Origin: Mesorhizobium sp. M1B.F.Ca.ET.045.04.1.1 | GTDB lineage: Bacteria; Pseudomonadota; Alphaproteobacteria; Rhizobiales; Rhizobiaceae | NCBI RefSeq assembly: GCF_003952465.1 | Contig: NZ_CP034448.1 | Span: 1,178,001 to 1,242,000, forward strand | DNA length: 64,000 bases | Reading direction: 5' to 3' | Shown here: positions 34,863 through 45,295 of the stretch, piece by piece | Numbering within the stretch: position 1 is the stretch's first letter | Layout: the number at the start of each line of letters is the position of its first letter | The notes under the pieces: model-generated | What the model saw: only the letters and a program-made list of their open reading frames with translations | Told to the model about the DNA's origin: nothing | Databases searched by the model: none | Program-made: the position numbers and the translations under genes

Positions 34863-37800
34863 ATGGCCAGCGTGAAATCCAAGCCGAAGAAGAAAGCTGC
34901 AGCCGCCGCAAGAGCCGAGGAGAAGCCAGCGAGGCTTGCCGACTATCTGCTTGCCCGCGCACCGGCGGAGGATGTCGCGGCCTATGACGTGGCCGACCTG
35001 GAGCGCGCGGGCGAACTCGCCAGCCGGGCCGTCGCCGGTCACAAAAAGGGTGAGAGCGTCGTGGCGGTCGAAGCCGATTCAGGCGTTTCCTGCGGCGGCA
35101 GGCCGGTCACGGTCATCACCGTTGTCAACGACAACATGCCGTTCCTGTTCGATTCCATCCTTGGCGAGATCGCCGAGACCAGTGGCGAGCCGACGCTTGT
35201 CACCCATCCGATCGTCACCGTGCGGCATGGCAAGAGCGGCGTCGCCGAGGTTCTGGGCGACGCCGGCAAGGACGAGGACGACCGGCTGAGCGTCGTTCAT
35301 GTCCACATCCCGCGGCTGACCGCGGAACAGGCAACCGCGCTCACCGAGCGGCTGCGCAAGATACTCGGCCAGGTCCGCGCCGCCGTCACCGACTGGAAGC
35401 GGATGCTCGCTCGCCTCGACCAGGCGATTTCCGAATTCCGCTATTCGGCCGTGCCGCTCGACAAGAAGAGCGTCGCCGAGGCGATCGCCTTCCTCGAATG
35501 GTTGCGCGACGACAATTTCACCTTCCTCGGCATGCGCGAGTTCAAATATATCGGCGAGCAGGAGAGCGGCACCCTGGAGCGCTCCGACAAGCCCGGCCTC
35601 GGCATCCTGTCCGATCCGGACGTGCTGGTGTTGCGGCGCGGCACCGAGGCGGTGACGACGACGCCGGAAATCCGCGCCTTCCTGCACGGACCGGAGCCGC
35701 TGATCGTCACCAAGGCGAACGGCAAATCCCTCGTGCACCGCCGCATCTATCTCGATTACATCGGCATCAAGACCTATACGGCCAAGGGAGCGCTTGCCGG
35801 TGAGCTGCGCATCGTCGGGCTGTTCACCTCGACCGCCTACACGCGCTCGGTGATGAAGATCCCCTATCTGCGCTCGAAGGCCGAGACCGTGATTTCGAAA
35901 TCCGGTTTCGACCCGCACGATCATTCGGGCAAGGCGCTGATCAACACCCTGGAAAGCTATCCGCGCGACGAGCTTTTCCAGGTTCCGGTGCCTGTCCTCA
36001 GAAAACATGCCAACGCCATTCTCGGGCTGATCGAGCGGCCGCGGATCAGGGCGCTGGTCCGCATCGACCAGTTCGACCGTTTCGTCTCCATCATCGTCTT
36101 CGTGCCGCGCGACCGTTACGACAGCGTCGTGCGCGAAAAGATCGGTACCTATCTCAAGACCGTGTTCGAGGGACGGCTCTCGGCTTACTATCCGGCCTTT
36201 CCGGAAGGCGGGCTGGCGCGCGTTCATTTCATCATCGGCCGCTCCGGCGGCAAAACGCCGAAGATCGAGCAGGCGGCGATAGAGGCGGCGATCCGCGACA
36301 TCGTCCGCACTTGGGAGGATGCGCTCTCCGATGCCGCGGAAGCGGCCGGCAGCGACCCGACGCTGAAGGCAATCGCTGCGCGCTTCCCGGAAAGCTACCG
36401 CGATACCTTCAGTGCTGCCGTGGCGCTCGCCGATGCCGGGCGCATCGCCAGGATCGGGCCCGACAATGCGATCGCCATCGACTATTACCGCCATGCCGAC
36501 CAGAAGCCGCACCAGGCGGCGCTGAAGATCTATCATTATGGCAGCCCGGTGGCGCTGTCGCGCCGTGTCCCGGTGCTGGAAAACATCGGCTTCCGCGTCA
36601 TCAGCGAGCGCACCTTCGAGGTCGGCGACGAGGGCTCCGGCAAGGTCTTCATCCACGATATGGAGCTGGAGAACAGCTACGGCAAGGCGATCGACCTAAC
36701 CGACGGCGGCGCGCTGTTCGAGGACGCCTTCCTGTCGGTCTGGCGCGGCGATGTCGACAATGACGGCTATAACGGGCTGGCGCAGACCGCGGGTCTCTGG
36801 TCGGGCGAGATCACCATCTTGCGCGCCTATGGCCGCTATTTGCAGCAGGCCGGCATTCCGCAGAGCCAGGATTTCCTCGCCGCCGCGCTCAACCGCTATC
36901 CCGAAATCGCGCGCGGCCTGCATCAATTGTTCGTCGCCCGCCTCGGGCCGACGGCCGAAACCGAAGGCGTGGTCGCCGCCAAACACCTCAAAGCGAAGAT
37001 CAAGGACGCGCTGGAAGAGGTGCCCAACATCGATGACGACACCATCATCCGCCGCTACCTCAACCTGATCGAAGCCTCGCTGCGCACCAATCATTTCGTA
37101 GCCGATACGAAAGCGAAGGGGCAGTCGCTGGCGATCAAGCTCGACTCGCAGGCGGTCGAGGGCCTGCCGGCGCCGCGGCCATGGCGCGAGATCTTCGTCT
37201 ACGGCTCGGCAGTCGAAGGCGTGCATCTGCGCTTCGGCCCGGTCGCGCGCGGCGGCCTGCGCTGGTCGGACCGCGCCCAGGACTACCGCACCGAAGTGCT
37301 GGGCCTGGTCAAGGCGCAGCAGGTCAAGAACGCGGTCATCGTGCCGGTCGGCGCCAAGGGCGGCTTCTATCCGAAGAAGCTGCCGATGAGCGCCGGCCGA
37401 GACGCGATCTTCGAGGCCGGCACCTCGGCCTATAAGAACTTCGTCTCCAGCCTGCTTTCGATCACCGACAATATCGGCATCGACGGCGTCATCCCGCCGG
37501 CCGGCGTGGTGCGGCGCGACCAGGACGATCCCTATTTCGTCGTCGCCGCCGACAAGGGCACGGCGACCTTCTCCGACACCGCCAATGCCATTTCCGAGAA
37601 GCACGGCTTCTGGCTGGACGACGCCTTCGCCAGCGGTGGCTCGGCGGGCTACGACCACAAGAAGATGGGCATTACGGCGAAGGGCGCCTGGGAGGCGGTG
37701 AAGCGGCATTTCCGTGAGATGAACCGCGACATTCAGGCTTCGTCCTTCAGCGTCGTCGGCGTCGGCGATATGTCGGGCGACGTGTTCGGCAACGGCATGC

Positions 37801-39635
37801 TGTTGTCGCCGGCGACCAGGCTGATCGCCGCCTTCGATCACCGCGACATCTTCATCGACCCCGCCCCCGATATGGTCGCCTCGATGGCCGAGCGCCAGCG
37901 CATGTTCGCGCTGCCGCGCTCGTCCTGGCAGGACTACGACAAGTCGAAGCTGTCGGAAGGCGGCGTCATCGTCTCGCGCAGCCAGAAGTCGATCACGCTG
38001 CCGGCGGCGGCGGCGGCCGCGATCGGGCTTGTCAAAACCACCGCGACACCGGTCGAGATCATGAACGCCATCCTCAAGGCGCCCGTCGATCTTTTGTGGT
38101 TCGGCGGCATCGGCACTTACGTCCGGGCTTCCGGCGAGAGCAATGCCGATGTCGGCGACCGCGCCAACGACGCCATCCGCGTCACCGCGCTCGACGTGCG
38201 CGCCAAGGTCATCGGCGAGGGCGCCAATCTCGGCGTCACGCAGCGGGCGCGCATCGAATTCGGCTTGAATGGCGGCCGCTGCAATTCCGATGCCATCGAC
38301 AATTCGGGCGGCGTCAACTGCTCCGACGTCGAGGTCAACATCAAGATCGCCTTGGCGTCGGCCATGCGCAAAGGCTCGCTGGCGCGGCCAGCGCGCAACA
38401 AGCTGCTCGCCGAGATGACCGACGAGGTGGGCGCGCTGGTGCTCTCCAACAATTACCAGCAGACGCTGGCGCTTTCGCTGGCGCGCAAGCGCGGGCTGGC
38501 CGACATCGCGCACCAGGCGCGCTTCATGACGGCGCTCGAGGCGCGCGGCCTGCTCGACCGCGCCGTCGAGACGCTGCCCTCGCCGGCCGCCCTTGCCGAG
38601 CGCGAGGCGCGCGGCGAGCCGCTGACCCGGGCCGAGCTCGGCGTGCTGCTTGCCTATGCCAAGATCGTGCTGTTTTCCGACATCGTCGCCAGCGACGTGC
38701 CGGACGATGCGCATTTCGACCGCGACCTGATGGGCTATTTCCCCGAGCGCATGGCGAAGAAATTCGCCGGCGAGATCCGCGATCACCGGCTGCGGCGCGA
38801 GATCATCGCGCGCGTCGTCGCCAACGACCTCGTCAACCGGGGCGGGCCGTCCTTCGTCAACCGGCTGCAGGAGGCGACGGGCCGCACCACGGCCGCTGTC
38901 GTGCGCACGTTCGCGGTGGTGCGCGACGGTTTCGCGCTGCCCGCGCTCTATCAGGAGATCGACGCGCTCGACAACCAGATCGACGGCCAGATGCAGCTCG
39001 ATCTCTACCAGGCGGTCAGCCGGCTCATCTTCGTGACCAGCGGCTGGTACCTGAAGAACGATGCGGGTTCGGCACCGCTCAGCCAGCGCATCGCCGAGCT
39101 GCAGGAGGCGCGCAAGGCGCTGGAGCCGAAGCTCGTCTCGCTGCTGCCCGCCTTCTCGCGCGAGCGGATCGAGGAGCGGCGGCATGGCCTGTTCAAGGGC
39201 GGCGCGCCGGAGAAGCTGGCCGAGAAGCTGGCGCTGGCCGAGGTGGGCGAACTGATCCCGGACATCGCGCTCACCGCGCGCACGGCCAATGCCGACATCG
39301 TCAGCGCGGCGAAGGCGTTCTTCGCCGTCAGCGATGCCTTCCGCATTCCGCGCGTCGAGGAAGCCGCCCGCTCGATCATGCCGCCGGACTATTACGACCA
39401 GCTGGCGCTGTCGCGCGCGACCGACACCATCGGCGCCGCAAGGCGCGGCATCGCGGTGGCGGCGCTCACCGGCCATGGCAAGGCAGCCGATCCTGTCGCG
39501 GCCTGGCTCGAGGCCGGCGGCGAGCGCGTCGGGCGCATCCGCGAGCGGCTGCAGGCGCTGACCGAAGGCGGCGACATCACCGTGTCGCGGCTGTCGGTGG
39601 CCTCGGGCCTGATGAGCGACCTGACGGGGATGTGA
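34863..39635 (+). CDS. gdhB: NAD-specific glutamate dehydrogenase, large type
   Basis: A 1,590-residue enzyme that deaminates glutamate to 2-oxoglutarate with NAD. A long N-terminal regulatory part precedes the catalytic region GPVARGGLRWSDRAQDYRTE followed by VLGLVKAQQVKNAVIVPVGAKGGF. The nucleotide-binding domain (FGNGMLL, KVIGEGANLGVTQ) and an extended C-terminal domain follow. The length matches the 180-kDa class found in alphaproteobacteria and Pseudomonas. GGGAGGGAA sits nine bases before ATG 34863; ATG 34839 is an alternative. A long antisense open frame here is only a GC-rich shadow. The gene symbol is by analogy. Confidence 0.95.
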   Translation: MASVKSKPKKKAAAAARAEEKPARLADYLLARAPAEDVAAYDVADLERAGELASRAVAGHKKGESVVAVEADSGVSCGGRPVTVITVVNDNMPFLFDSILGEIAETSGEPTLVTHPIVTVRHGKSGVAEVLGDAGKDEDDRLSVVHVHIPRLTAEQATALTERLRKILGQVRAAVTDWKRMLARLDQAISEFRYSAVPLDKKSVAEAIAFLEWLRDDNFTFLGMREFKYIGEQESGTLERSDKPGLGILSDPDVLVLRRGTEAVTTTPEIRAFLHGPEPLIVTKANGKSLVHRRIYLDYIGIKTYTAKGALAGELRIVGLFTSTAYTRSVMKIPYLRSKAETVISKSGFDPHDHSGKALINTLESYPRDELFQVPVPVLRKHANAILGLIERPRIRALVRIDQFDRFVSIIVFVPRDRYDSVVREKIGTYLKTVFEGRLSAYYPAFPEGGLARVHFIIGRSGGKTPKIEQAAIEAAIRDIVRTWEDALSDAAEAAGSDPTLKAIAARFPESYRDTFSAAVALADAGRIARIGPDNAIAIDYYRHADQKPHQAALKIYHYGSPVALSRRVPVLENIGFRVISERTFEVGDEGSGKVFIHDMELENSYGKAIDLTDGGALFEDAFLSVWRGDVDNDGYNGLAQTAGLWSGEITILRAYGRYLQQAGIPQSQDFLAAALNRYPEIARGLHQLFVARLGPTAETEGVVAAKHLKAKIKDALEEVPNIDDDTIIRRYLNLIEASLRTNHFVADTKAKGQSLAIKLDSQAVEGLPAPRPWREIFVYGSAVEGVHLRFGPVARGGLRWSDRAQDYRTEVLGLVKAQQVKNAVIVPVGAKGGFYPKKLPMSAGRDAIFEAGTSAYKNFVSSLLSITDNIGIDGVIPPAGVVRRDQDDPYFVVAADKGTATFSDTANAISEKHGFWLDDAFASGGSAGYDHKKMGITAKGAWEAVKRHFREMNRDIQASSFSVVGVGDMSGDVFGNGMLLSPATRLIAAFDHRDIFIDPAPDMVASMAERQRMFALPRSSWQDYDKSKLSEGGVIVSRSQKSITLPAAAAAAIGLVKTTATPVEIMNAILKAPVDLLWFGGIGTYVRASGESNADVGDRANDAIRVTALDVRAKVIGEGANLGVTQRARIEFGLNGGRCNSDAIDNSGGVNCSDVEVNIKIALASAMRKGSLARPARNKLLAEMTDEVGALVLSNNYQQTLALSLARKRGLADIAHQARFMTALEARGLLDRAVETLPSPAALAEREARGEPLTRAELGVLLAYAKIVLFSDIVASDVPDDAHFDRDLMGYFPERMAKKFAGEIRDHRLRREIIARVVANDLVNRGGPSFVNRLQEATGRTTAAVVRTFAVVRDGFALPALYQEIDALDNQIDGQMQLDLYQAVSRLIFVTSGWYLKNDAGSAPLSQRIAELQEARKALEPKLVSLLPAFSRERIEERRHGLFKGGAPEKLAEKLALAEVGELIPDIALTARTANADIVSAAKAFFAVSDAFRIPRVEEAARSIMPPDYYDQLALSRATDTIGAARRGIAVAALTGHGKAADPVAAWLEAGGERVGRIRERLQALTEGGDITVSRLSVASGLMSDLTGM

Positions 39636-39654
39636 AGCATCGCTGGCAACGCTG

Positions 39655-39834
39655 GCGCGGCCCCTCATCCGGCTGCCGCCACCTTCTCCCCGTATAGTGA
39701 CGGGGAGAAGGGAGCTTGCCGCGACGCCGCGCCCTTCCTGCGAGGTTTGCGATTGGCGAAATCATTCGATGAGAGTGTCTTTCTCCCCGTCACTATACGG
39801 GGAGAAATCCCCGGCAGGGCAATGAGGGGCAGCA
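39655..39834. repeat. Intergenic palindromic repeat, family A, copy 4
   Basis: GCGCGGCCCCTCATCCGGCT then CTCCCCGTATAGTGACGGGGAG, and at the far end CTCCCCGTCACTATACGGGGAG with a closing GGCAATGAGGGGCAGC. It begins 20 nt after the gdhB stop. Confidence 0.88.
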
Positions 39835-39913
39835 CTGACGTTGTTCGTTTGCAAGGAAACGGGAAACGTGCAGACATGGCGCCCGCGCTAAGACCAATGA
39901 TGCGGGAGGGGAC

Positions 39914-41290
39914 ATGGCCGAAGTAGCAGTGCAGCGGGCGACGGGGCGCGGCATCTGGGGCTGGATGCTCTTCGACTGGGCGGCGCAGCCTTTCTTCACC
40001 GTCGTCACCACCTTTATCTTCGGGCCCTATTTCGTCTCGCGCATGGCGAGCGATCCGACCACCGGGCAGGCTGCCTGGGGTTACGGCATCGCCGCGGCGG
40101 GCCTCGTCATCGCCGTGCTTTCGCCGGTGCTCGGCTCGATCGCTGACCAGACCGGGCCGCGCAAGCCGTGGATCGCCTTCTTCGCGGCGATCAAGATCAT
40201 CAGCCTGACGCTGTTGTGGCTTGCAGCACCCGGCTCCAGCCTTTTCCTGATCGTGCTCTTGTTCTCGCTGGCATCGGTAGCGGCGGAATTTTCGACCGTC
40301 TTCAACGACTCGATGATGCCGCGGCTGGTGCCGAAGGAGGAGATCGGCAAGATCTCCAACATCGCCTGGGGGCTCGGCTATCTCGGCGGCATGATCGCCT
40401 TGATTTTCGTCGTGCTGTTCCTGGCCGGATCGCTGGAAACCGGCAAGACGATCATCGGCCTCGATCCGCTTTTCGGGCTCGATCCAAAGCTCGGCGAGGA
40501 CGCGCGTTTCACCGGGCCGATGTCGGCCGGCTGGTATTTCCTTTTCATCCTGCCGATGTTCTTCTTTACCCCGGACGCCACCAAGGGGCTGCCGATCGGA
40601 CCGGCGGTGCGCGAAGGCCTGTCGGAGTTGAAATCCACCCTGTTTGAAGTTCGCAAGCGTGTCGGCATCTTCCGTTTCCTCATCGCTCGCATGATCTACC
40701 AGGACGGCGTCAACGCGGTGCTGGCGCTGGGCGGCACGTTCGCGGCCGGCATGTTCCACTGGTCGATCACCGAGATCGGGATGTTCGGCATCATCCTCAA
40801 CGTCGTCGCCATCTTCGGCTGCTGGATCGCCGCCCGCCTCGACACGGCACTCGGCTCCAAGGCGGTGGTGATCATCGCGCTCATCATGCTGTCCGTTGCC
40901 ACGATCGGCATCGTGTCGACCGGGCCGGGTTTCACGCTGCTCGGCCTGATCCAGCTTTCGACCGCCGATTCCGGCGGCCTGTTCGGCACCGCCGCCGAAA
41001 AGGCCTACATCCTTTACGGCCTGCTCGTCGGCCTCGCCTTCGGGCCGGTGCAGGCCTCGTCGCGTTCCTACATGGCGCGCAGCGTCACCGCGGCCGAGTC
41101 CGGCCGCTATTTCGGCATCTATGCGTTGGCCGGACGGGCGACGAGCTTCCTGGCGCCGTTCCTGGTGTCGACGATCACGCTCGCCAGCGGCTCGGCACGG
41201 CTCGGCATGGCGGTGATCGTGCTGTTCCTCGGCATCGGCATGGCGATCCTGGTCAGGACGCCATACCCGGCGGACAAGCCTGTAGGGTGA
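39914..41290 (+). CDS. UMF1/Atg22-type MFS transporter
   Basis: A 458-residue membrane protein with about 12 transmembrane segments, from the ATG after GCGGGAGGGGAC. The N-terminal [26 protein letters not shown] and [19 protein letters not shown] are the hallmarks of the UMF1 (Atg22-like) branch of the major facilitator superfamily. Its members in yeast export amino acids; bacterial substrates are unknown. Confidence 0.88.
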   Translation: MAEVAVQRATGRGIWGWMLFDWAAQPFFTVVTTFIFGPYFVSRMASDPTTGQAAWGYGIAAAGLVIAVLSPVLGSIADQTGPRKPWIAFFAAIKIISLTLLWLAAPGSSLFLIVLLFSLASVAAEFSTVFNDSMMPRLVPKEEIGKISNIAWGLGYLGGMIALIFVVLFLAGSLETGKTIIGLDPLFGLDPKLGEDARFTGPMSAGWYFLFILPMFFFTPDATKGLPIGPAVREGLSELKSTLFEVRKRVGIFRFLIARMIYQDGVNAVLALGGTFAAGMFHWSITEIGMFGIILNVVAIFGCWIAARLDTALGSKAVVIIALIMLSVATIGIVSTGPGFTLLGLIQLSTADSGGLFGTAAEKAYILYGLLVGLAFGPVQASSRSYMARSVTAAESGRYFGIYALAGRATSFLAPFLVSTITLASGSARLGMAVIVLFLGIGMAILVRTPYPADKPVG

Positions 41291-41293
41291 ACC

Positions 41294-41415
41294 TACCCTC
41301 CCCCTTGTGGGGAGGGTCGATCCGCGAAGCGGAGCGGGGTGGGGGTCAGCGCCATCACCCCGCCCCGGTGCGCTCGCAAGCGAGCGCACCGACCCTCCCC
41401 ATCGAGGGGAGGGTA
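41294..41415. repeat. Intergenic palindromic repeat, family D, copy 2
   Basis: TACCCTCCCCCTTGTGGGGAGGGT and ACCCTCCCCATCGAGGGGAGGGTA form the ends. Inner parts are CCGCGAAGCGGAGCGGGGTGG and GGTGCGCTCGCAAGCGAGCGCACC. It fills the gap between the convergent UMF1 and purH genes. Confidence 0.8.
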
Positions 41416-41421
41416 AAGGCG

Positions 41422-43038
41422 CTAATGCCTGAAGTGCCTGACTCCCGTGAACACCATGGCGATGCCGTGCTCGTCGGCCGCGGCGATGACTTCGTCGTCG
41501 CGCATCGAGCCGCCGGGCTGGATCACCGCCGTGGCGCCGGCTTCTATCGCCGACAGCAGGCCGTCGGCGAAGGGGAAGAAGGCATCTGAAGCGACGACGG
41601 AGCCCTTGGTTAGGGGTTCTGCCAGCCCGGCAGCTTCCGCCGCGTCGAGCGCCTTGCGGGCGGCGATGCGCGAGGAATCGACGCGGCTCATCTGGCCGGC
41701 GCCGATGCCGACGGTGGCACCGTCCTTCGCATAGACGATGGCGTTCGACTTGACGTGCTTGGCGACGCGGAAGGCGAATCTCAGGTCGGCCATCTCGGCC
41801 GGCGTCGGCGCGCGCTTCGTCACCACCTTGAGCTCGAGATCGTCGACCACCGCGTTGTCGCGGCTTTGCACCAGGAGCCCGCCGGCGACCGACTTCGCAA
41901 CCGTGCCGGCGGCGCGCGGGTCGGGCAGGCCGCCGGTGGTGAGCAGGCGCAGGTTCTTCTTGGCGGCGACGATCGCGGCCGCCTCGTCGGTGGCGTCGGG
42001 CGCGATGATCACTTCGGTGAAGGTTTTCACGATCTCCTCGGCCGCTTCCGCATCGAGGATGCGGTTCATGGCGACGATGCCGCCATAGGCCGAGACCGGG
42101 TCGCAAGCGAGCGCCTTGGCGTAGGCCGCCTTCAGCGTAGCGCCCTCGGCGACGCCACACGGATTGGCGTGCTTGATGATGGCGATCGCCGCCGAGCGGG
42201 CCGGATCGAACTCGCCGACCAGCTCGAAGGCGGCGTCGGTGTCGTTGATGTTGTTGTAGGAGAGCTGCTTGCCCTGCAACTGCCTTGCCGTCGCCACGCC
42301 CGGCCGCTTGTCGCCGGACAGATAGAAGCCGGCGCCCTGGTGCGGGTTCTCGCCATAACGCATCACCTGGTCGAGACGGCCGCCGAAGGCGCGCCAGGTC
42401 GGGTGCTCGATCTCGAGCGCCTCGGCGAACCAGCCGGAGATTGCCGCGTCATAGGTTGCGGTGCGGGCAAAGGCCTTGGCCGCCAGCTTCTTGCGGAAAT
42501 CGAGCGACAGCGAGCCGAGGTTCATCTCCAGCGCGTTGAGCACCGAGGCATAGTCGGTGGGGTCGGTGACGATGGCGACATAGGCATGGTTCTTGGCCGA
42601 GGCGCGGATCATCGCCGGGCCGCCGATGTCGATATTCTCGACGATCGAGGCGTAGCCGGCGCCGGAATGGCGGACTTCCTCGAACGGATAGAGGTTGGAG
42701 ACGACGAGGTCGATCGGCTGGATGTGGTGGTCGTGCATCGCCTTCGCGTGCTCGGGATCGTCGCGCACGCCGAGCAGGGCGCCGTGCACCGACGGATGCA
42801 AGGTCTTGACCCGGCCGTCCATGATCTCGGGAAAACCGGTCAGGTCCGAAACGTCGCGGACCGCCATGCCGGCCTTGGCGATCTCCTTCGCCGTGCCGCC
42901 GGTGGAGACCAGCTCGATGCCGGCGGCGGCCAGCGCCTTGGCAAAGTCGATCAGGCCCGTCTTGTCGAAGACGGAAAGCAGCGCGCGGCGGACCGGAACG
43001 AGGTCGGGCGCGGGAATGTTCTTGGCGGGGACGGCCAT
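41422..43038 (-). CDS. purH: Bifunctional AICAR transformylase/IMP cyclohydrolase
   Basis: A 538-residue enzyme catalysing the last two steps of IMP synthesis. The N-terminal MGS-like cyclohydrolase domain has [26 protein letters not shown], and [19 protein letters not shown]. The transformylase domain has [25 protein letters not shown], and a C-terminal [15 protein letters not shown] and [33 protein letters not shown]. The start is ATG 43038, where conservation begins. The neighbouring heparinase-like, rsmB and htpX genes upstream form a familiar rhizobial order. Confidence 0.96.
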   Translation of the reverse strand: MAVPAKNIPAPDLVPVRRALLSVFDKTGLIDFAKALAAAGIELVSTGGTAKEIAKAGMAVRDVSDLTGFPEIMDGRVKTLHPSVHGALLGVRDDPEHAKAMHDHHIQPIDLVVSNLYPFEEVRHSGAGYASIVENIDIGGPAMIRASAKNHAYVAIVTDPTDYASVLNALEMNLGSLSLDFRKKLAAKAFARTATYDAAISGWFAEALEIEHPTWRAFGGRLDQVMRYGENPHQGAGFYLSGDKRPGVATARQLQGKQLSYNNINDTDAAFELVGEFDPARSAAIAIIKHANPCGVAEGATLKAAYAKALACDPVSAYGGIVAMNRILDAEAAEEIVKTFTEVIIAPDATDEAAAIVAAKKNLRLLTTGGLPDPRAAGTVAKSVAGGLLVQSRDNAVVDDLELKVVTKRAPTPAEMADLRFAFRVAKHVKSNAIVYAKDGATVGIGAGQMSRVDSSRIAARKALDAAEAAGLAEPLTKGSVVASDAFFPFADGLLSAIEAGATAVIQPGGSMRDDEVIAAADEHGIAMVFTGVRHFRH

Positions 43039-43165
43039 GGGCTTGCGGCCTTTCAAGGCTGGTTGGGAAACGTTCGCGGGCCGTAGCATATGAGGCCCGG
43101 AAATCAAGCGCCGCGCACTTTTCGCTGGGCTGTTGCCTTGGGGTTTTGCATCCGTTTCAGGCGTC

Positions 43166-43345
43166 AGCGCTGCCCCTCACCTGCCTGCCGGCATCCTCTC
43201 CCCGTATAGTGACGGGGAGAGGGGCGCTCCCATCAGCGGTTTCGCCAATCTCCAGCACTGCAAGAATGGCGCCGGGGCTGCGGCCAGTTCCCTTCTCCCC
43301 GTCCTATACGGGGAGAAGGTGCCGGCAGGCGGATGAGGGGCAGCG
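43166..43345. repeat. Intergenic palindromic repeat, family A, copy 5
   Basis: GCGCTGCCCCTCACCTGCCT and CTCCCCGTATAGTGACGGGGAG on the left. CTCCCCGTCCTATACGGGGAG and GGTGCCGGCAGGCGGATGAG lie on the right. It occupies the 385-nt gap between the heparinase-like gene and purH; the rest of that gap is featureless. Confidence 0.88.
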
Positions 43346-43423
43346 TCGACCTCGACAATTGGCCCGCTCCAGCACGGTGGAAGCGATCCTCATCCGGGCC
43401 AATCGACCGGCACGCCGACCCGC

Positions 43424-45148
43424 TCAGTTGTTTTCGGGGTAGCCGGCGATGTGGTTGCGCGTCAGCTGCCAGTGCACCTCGGCAGTCTCCGAGGCCTTGA
43501 AGCCAAGCACGATCTGCCGGCTGCGGCGCGGCCCGCCGAGCCCGGCGAAATAGATCGATTCCTCGACCTCCGGCGCCACTTCCGTGCAGGTGAACACCCA
43601 GGTGTCGCCCTGGGAGGCCGTTAGGGTCAGGCGATCCTGCTCGTCCTGCAGCAGGCCGATGTCGGGATGGACGTGGAAGCGCACCGTGACGAAGTCGCGG
43701 CCATTGTTGCGGATCGCGCCTCCTCCGGGGCGCAGGAAACGGTCGCGGCCGGTCAGCACATTGCCGTTAGCCGCCAGCTTCAGCTCGCGCTCATGCAGGA
43801 AGCCGAAGCGTGCCGCATAGCCGTCGTGGCGGGCGACAAAACCGTGCACGCCCTTCTGGTCGATGCGCCTGCAGGGCACGTGCTGCGGCCCGCCGATCAG
43901 CGGCGAGCCGAGCAGGTCGCTGACCCGCAGCGAATGGCTGAAGCGCGCCGAGGACGTATCGTTGACGGTGGCGGTCGAGTGCGCGGCGGTGGCACGCGCC
44001 AGCGGCCGGAATTCGGCGGCGCCGTAGGTGTCGATGCCGGCATTGACGATAAAGTGCTGGCGTCCGGAAGAAAGCTCGAAGGCGAGGCACCCGGCATGCG
44101 CGGCGTTGGCGACGTCGATGGGTGGCGGCGTCCCGGTGTCGGCGATGACCGTCACGCCGCCCATCGACAGGCGCTCATAGCCGGAATGCGGCGCGTGCAG
44201 CAGCGGCGCGCCGACCGTGTCGTCGTGGCGCAGGATGGTGGCGATGCGATCGTGGATCGTGGCGCCCATGCCATTGAAGCGGGCAAGGCTGCCGTCCTGG
44301 TGGCGGAAGAAACGCAGCGCCGGCAACATGCGGTCGACGGCGTTGATCAAGGCCGAGGGCGGCGCCTCGGCCTGGTTGGCATAGGTCTGGCGCAGCGGCA
44401 AAAGGTCGGCCAGCAATTCCAGCACCGTCATCGGGTTTCGCGAAATATGGCCGCCGTCAGGCAGGATCTGACGGTCGAGCTCCTCGGCCAGGTTGCGGGT
44501 CGCACCGCGCAGCGCCGAGGCCGGCGCCGGCAGCGACAGGGCGGCAAAGGCAAGCGCGATGCGGGCGCGCAGCCTGTCCTTGCCGTCCGGCATCTCGCGC
44601 GCCATCGACCGCAGATAACGGATCTGCATGGCGAGCGATTTGAGGAAGGCGCGGTAGAAGGCAAACTCGGCGCCCTGCAGCACGACGGAGGAATGCTGCA
44701 GCCAGGCGATCACCCGCTTGGCCGTCGTGCCCGGTTCCCAGGCGACGCCCGATATCTGGTTGCCGTGCATGGCGATCCAGTCCGAAACCAGGGCGCGAGC
44801 GTTGGCGGCAGCGAGCTCGGTGCCGGCGGCGCGCATGTGGCGCAGCCAGCGGAAGCCGTGCAGCGATTTTCGCCAGCCGCGGTTGGGGACGTTGATCTGG
44901 AAGGGCGATTTGCCGCCGGTCTCGACGAGATGGCCGGACAGCGGATAGCGGCCATAATAGATTTCAAGCGCGATCTGCGGATCGGCGAGCCTCAGATCCG
45001 GCGGCGCGATGAGGACGCGCTCCGGCGTGCGGCCGGAATAGCGCCAGCGATAGATGGGGCCGGCGCGAAGGCGCCGGCGCGTCTTGCGCCAGAACTCCCT
45101 CGCGACAAGCGTCCAAAGACGCGTCGTGCTGCCGGCAACAAGTGCCAA
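43424..45148 (-). CDS. Heparinase II/III-like protein
   Basis: A 574-residue protein with an all-alpha N-terminal half (WLRHMRAAGTELAAANARALVSDWIAMHG). The heparinase II/III C-terminal beta domain follows (HSGYERLSMGGVTVIADTGTPPPIDVANAAHAGCLAFELSSGRQHFIVN..., then HSTATVNDTSSARF). The family cleaves acidic polysaccharides by beta-elimination, but this conserved rhizobial neighbour of purH has no proven substrate. The start is a TTG at 45148 a few bases after AGGAGGGGA. There is no signal peptide. The 45149-45295 gap separates it from rsmB on the same strand. Confidence 0.87.
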   Translation of the reverse strand: MALVAGSTTRLWTLVAREFWRKTRRRLRAGPIYRWRYSGRTPERVLIAPPDLRLADPQIALEIYYGRYPLSGHLVETGGKSPFQINVPNRGWRKSLHGFRWLRHMRAAGTELAAANARALVSDWIAMHGNQISGVAWEPGTTAKRVIAWLQHSSVVLQGAEFAFYRAFLKSLAMQIRYLRSMAREMPDGKDRLRARIALAFAALSLPAPASALRGATRNLAEELDRQILPDGGHISRNPMTVLELLADLLPLRQTYANQAEAPPSALINAVDRMLPALRFFRHQDGSLARFNGMGATIHDRIATILRHDDTVGAPLLHAPHSGYERLSMGGVTVIADTGTPPPIDVANAAHAGCLAFELSSGRQHFIVNAGIDTYGAAEFRPLARATAAHSTATVNDTSSARFSHSLRVSDLLGSPLIGGPQHVPCRRIDQKGVHGFVARHDGYAARFGFLHERELKLAANGNVLTGRDRFLRPGGGAIRNNGRDFVTVRFHVHPDIGLLQDEQDRLTLTASQGDTWVFTCTEVAPEVEESIYFAGLGGPRRSRQIVLGFKASETAEVHWQLTRNHIAGYPENN

Positions 45149-45295
45149 ATCCCCTCCTGATCGTCCGCTACCCCAAGCACAAGCTTATATGATTCAAGAA
45201 CTTATGCGAAGGCGGATTTCGCCGAAGTGAAAGAGTTCACGCGGCTCCGCCAGGGTCGTCCCTAAAAAAGTCGGCAAGTTTTATACAATAACGAT

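Noticed and set aside
36696..39668. 990-codon open frame on the minus strand
   Set aside because: It lies wholly antisense to the glutamate dehydrogenase gene, has Arg/Ala/Asp-rich composition typical of a GC-rich shadow, and shows no domain.
39665..42160. 831-codon open frame on the minus strand
   Set aside because: It runs through a family A repeat, the antisense strand of the UMF1 gene, a family D repeat and an alternate frame of purH, so it cannot be one gene.
45188..45229. 13-codon frame upstream of the heparinase-like gene
   Set aside because: No ribosome site, promoter or conserved feature supports translation.
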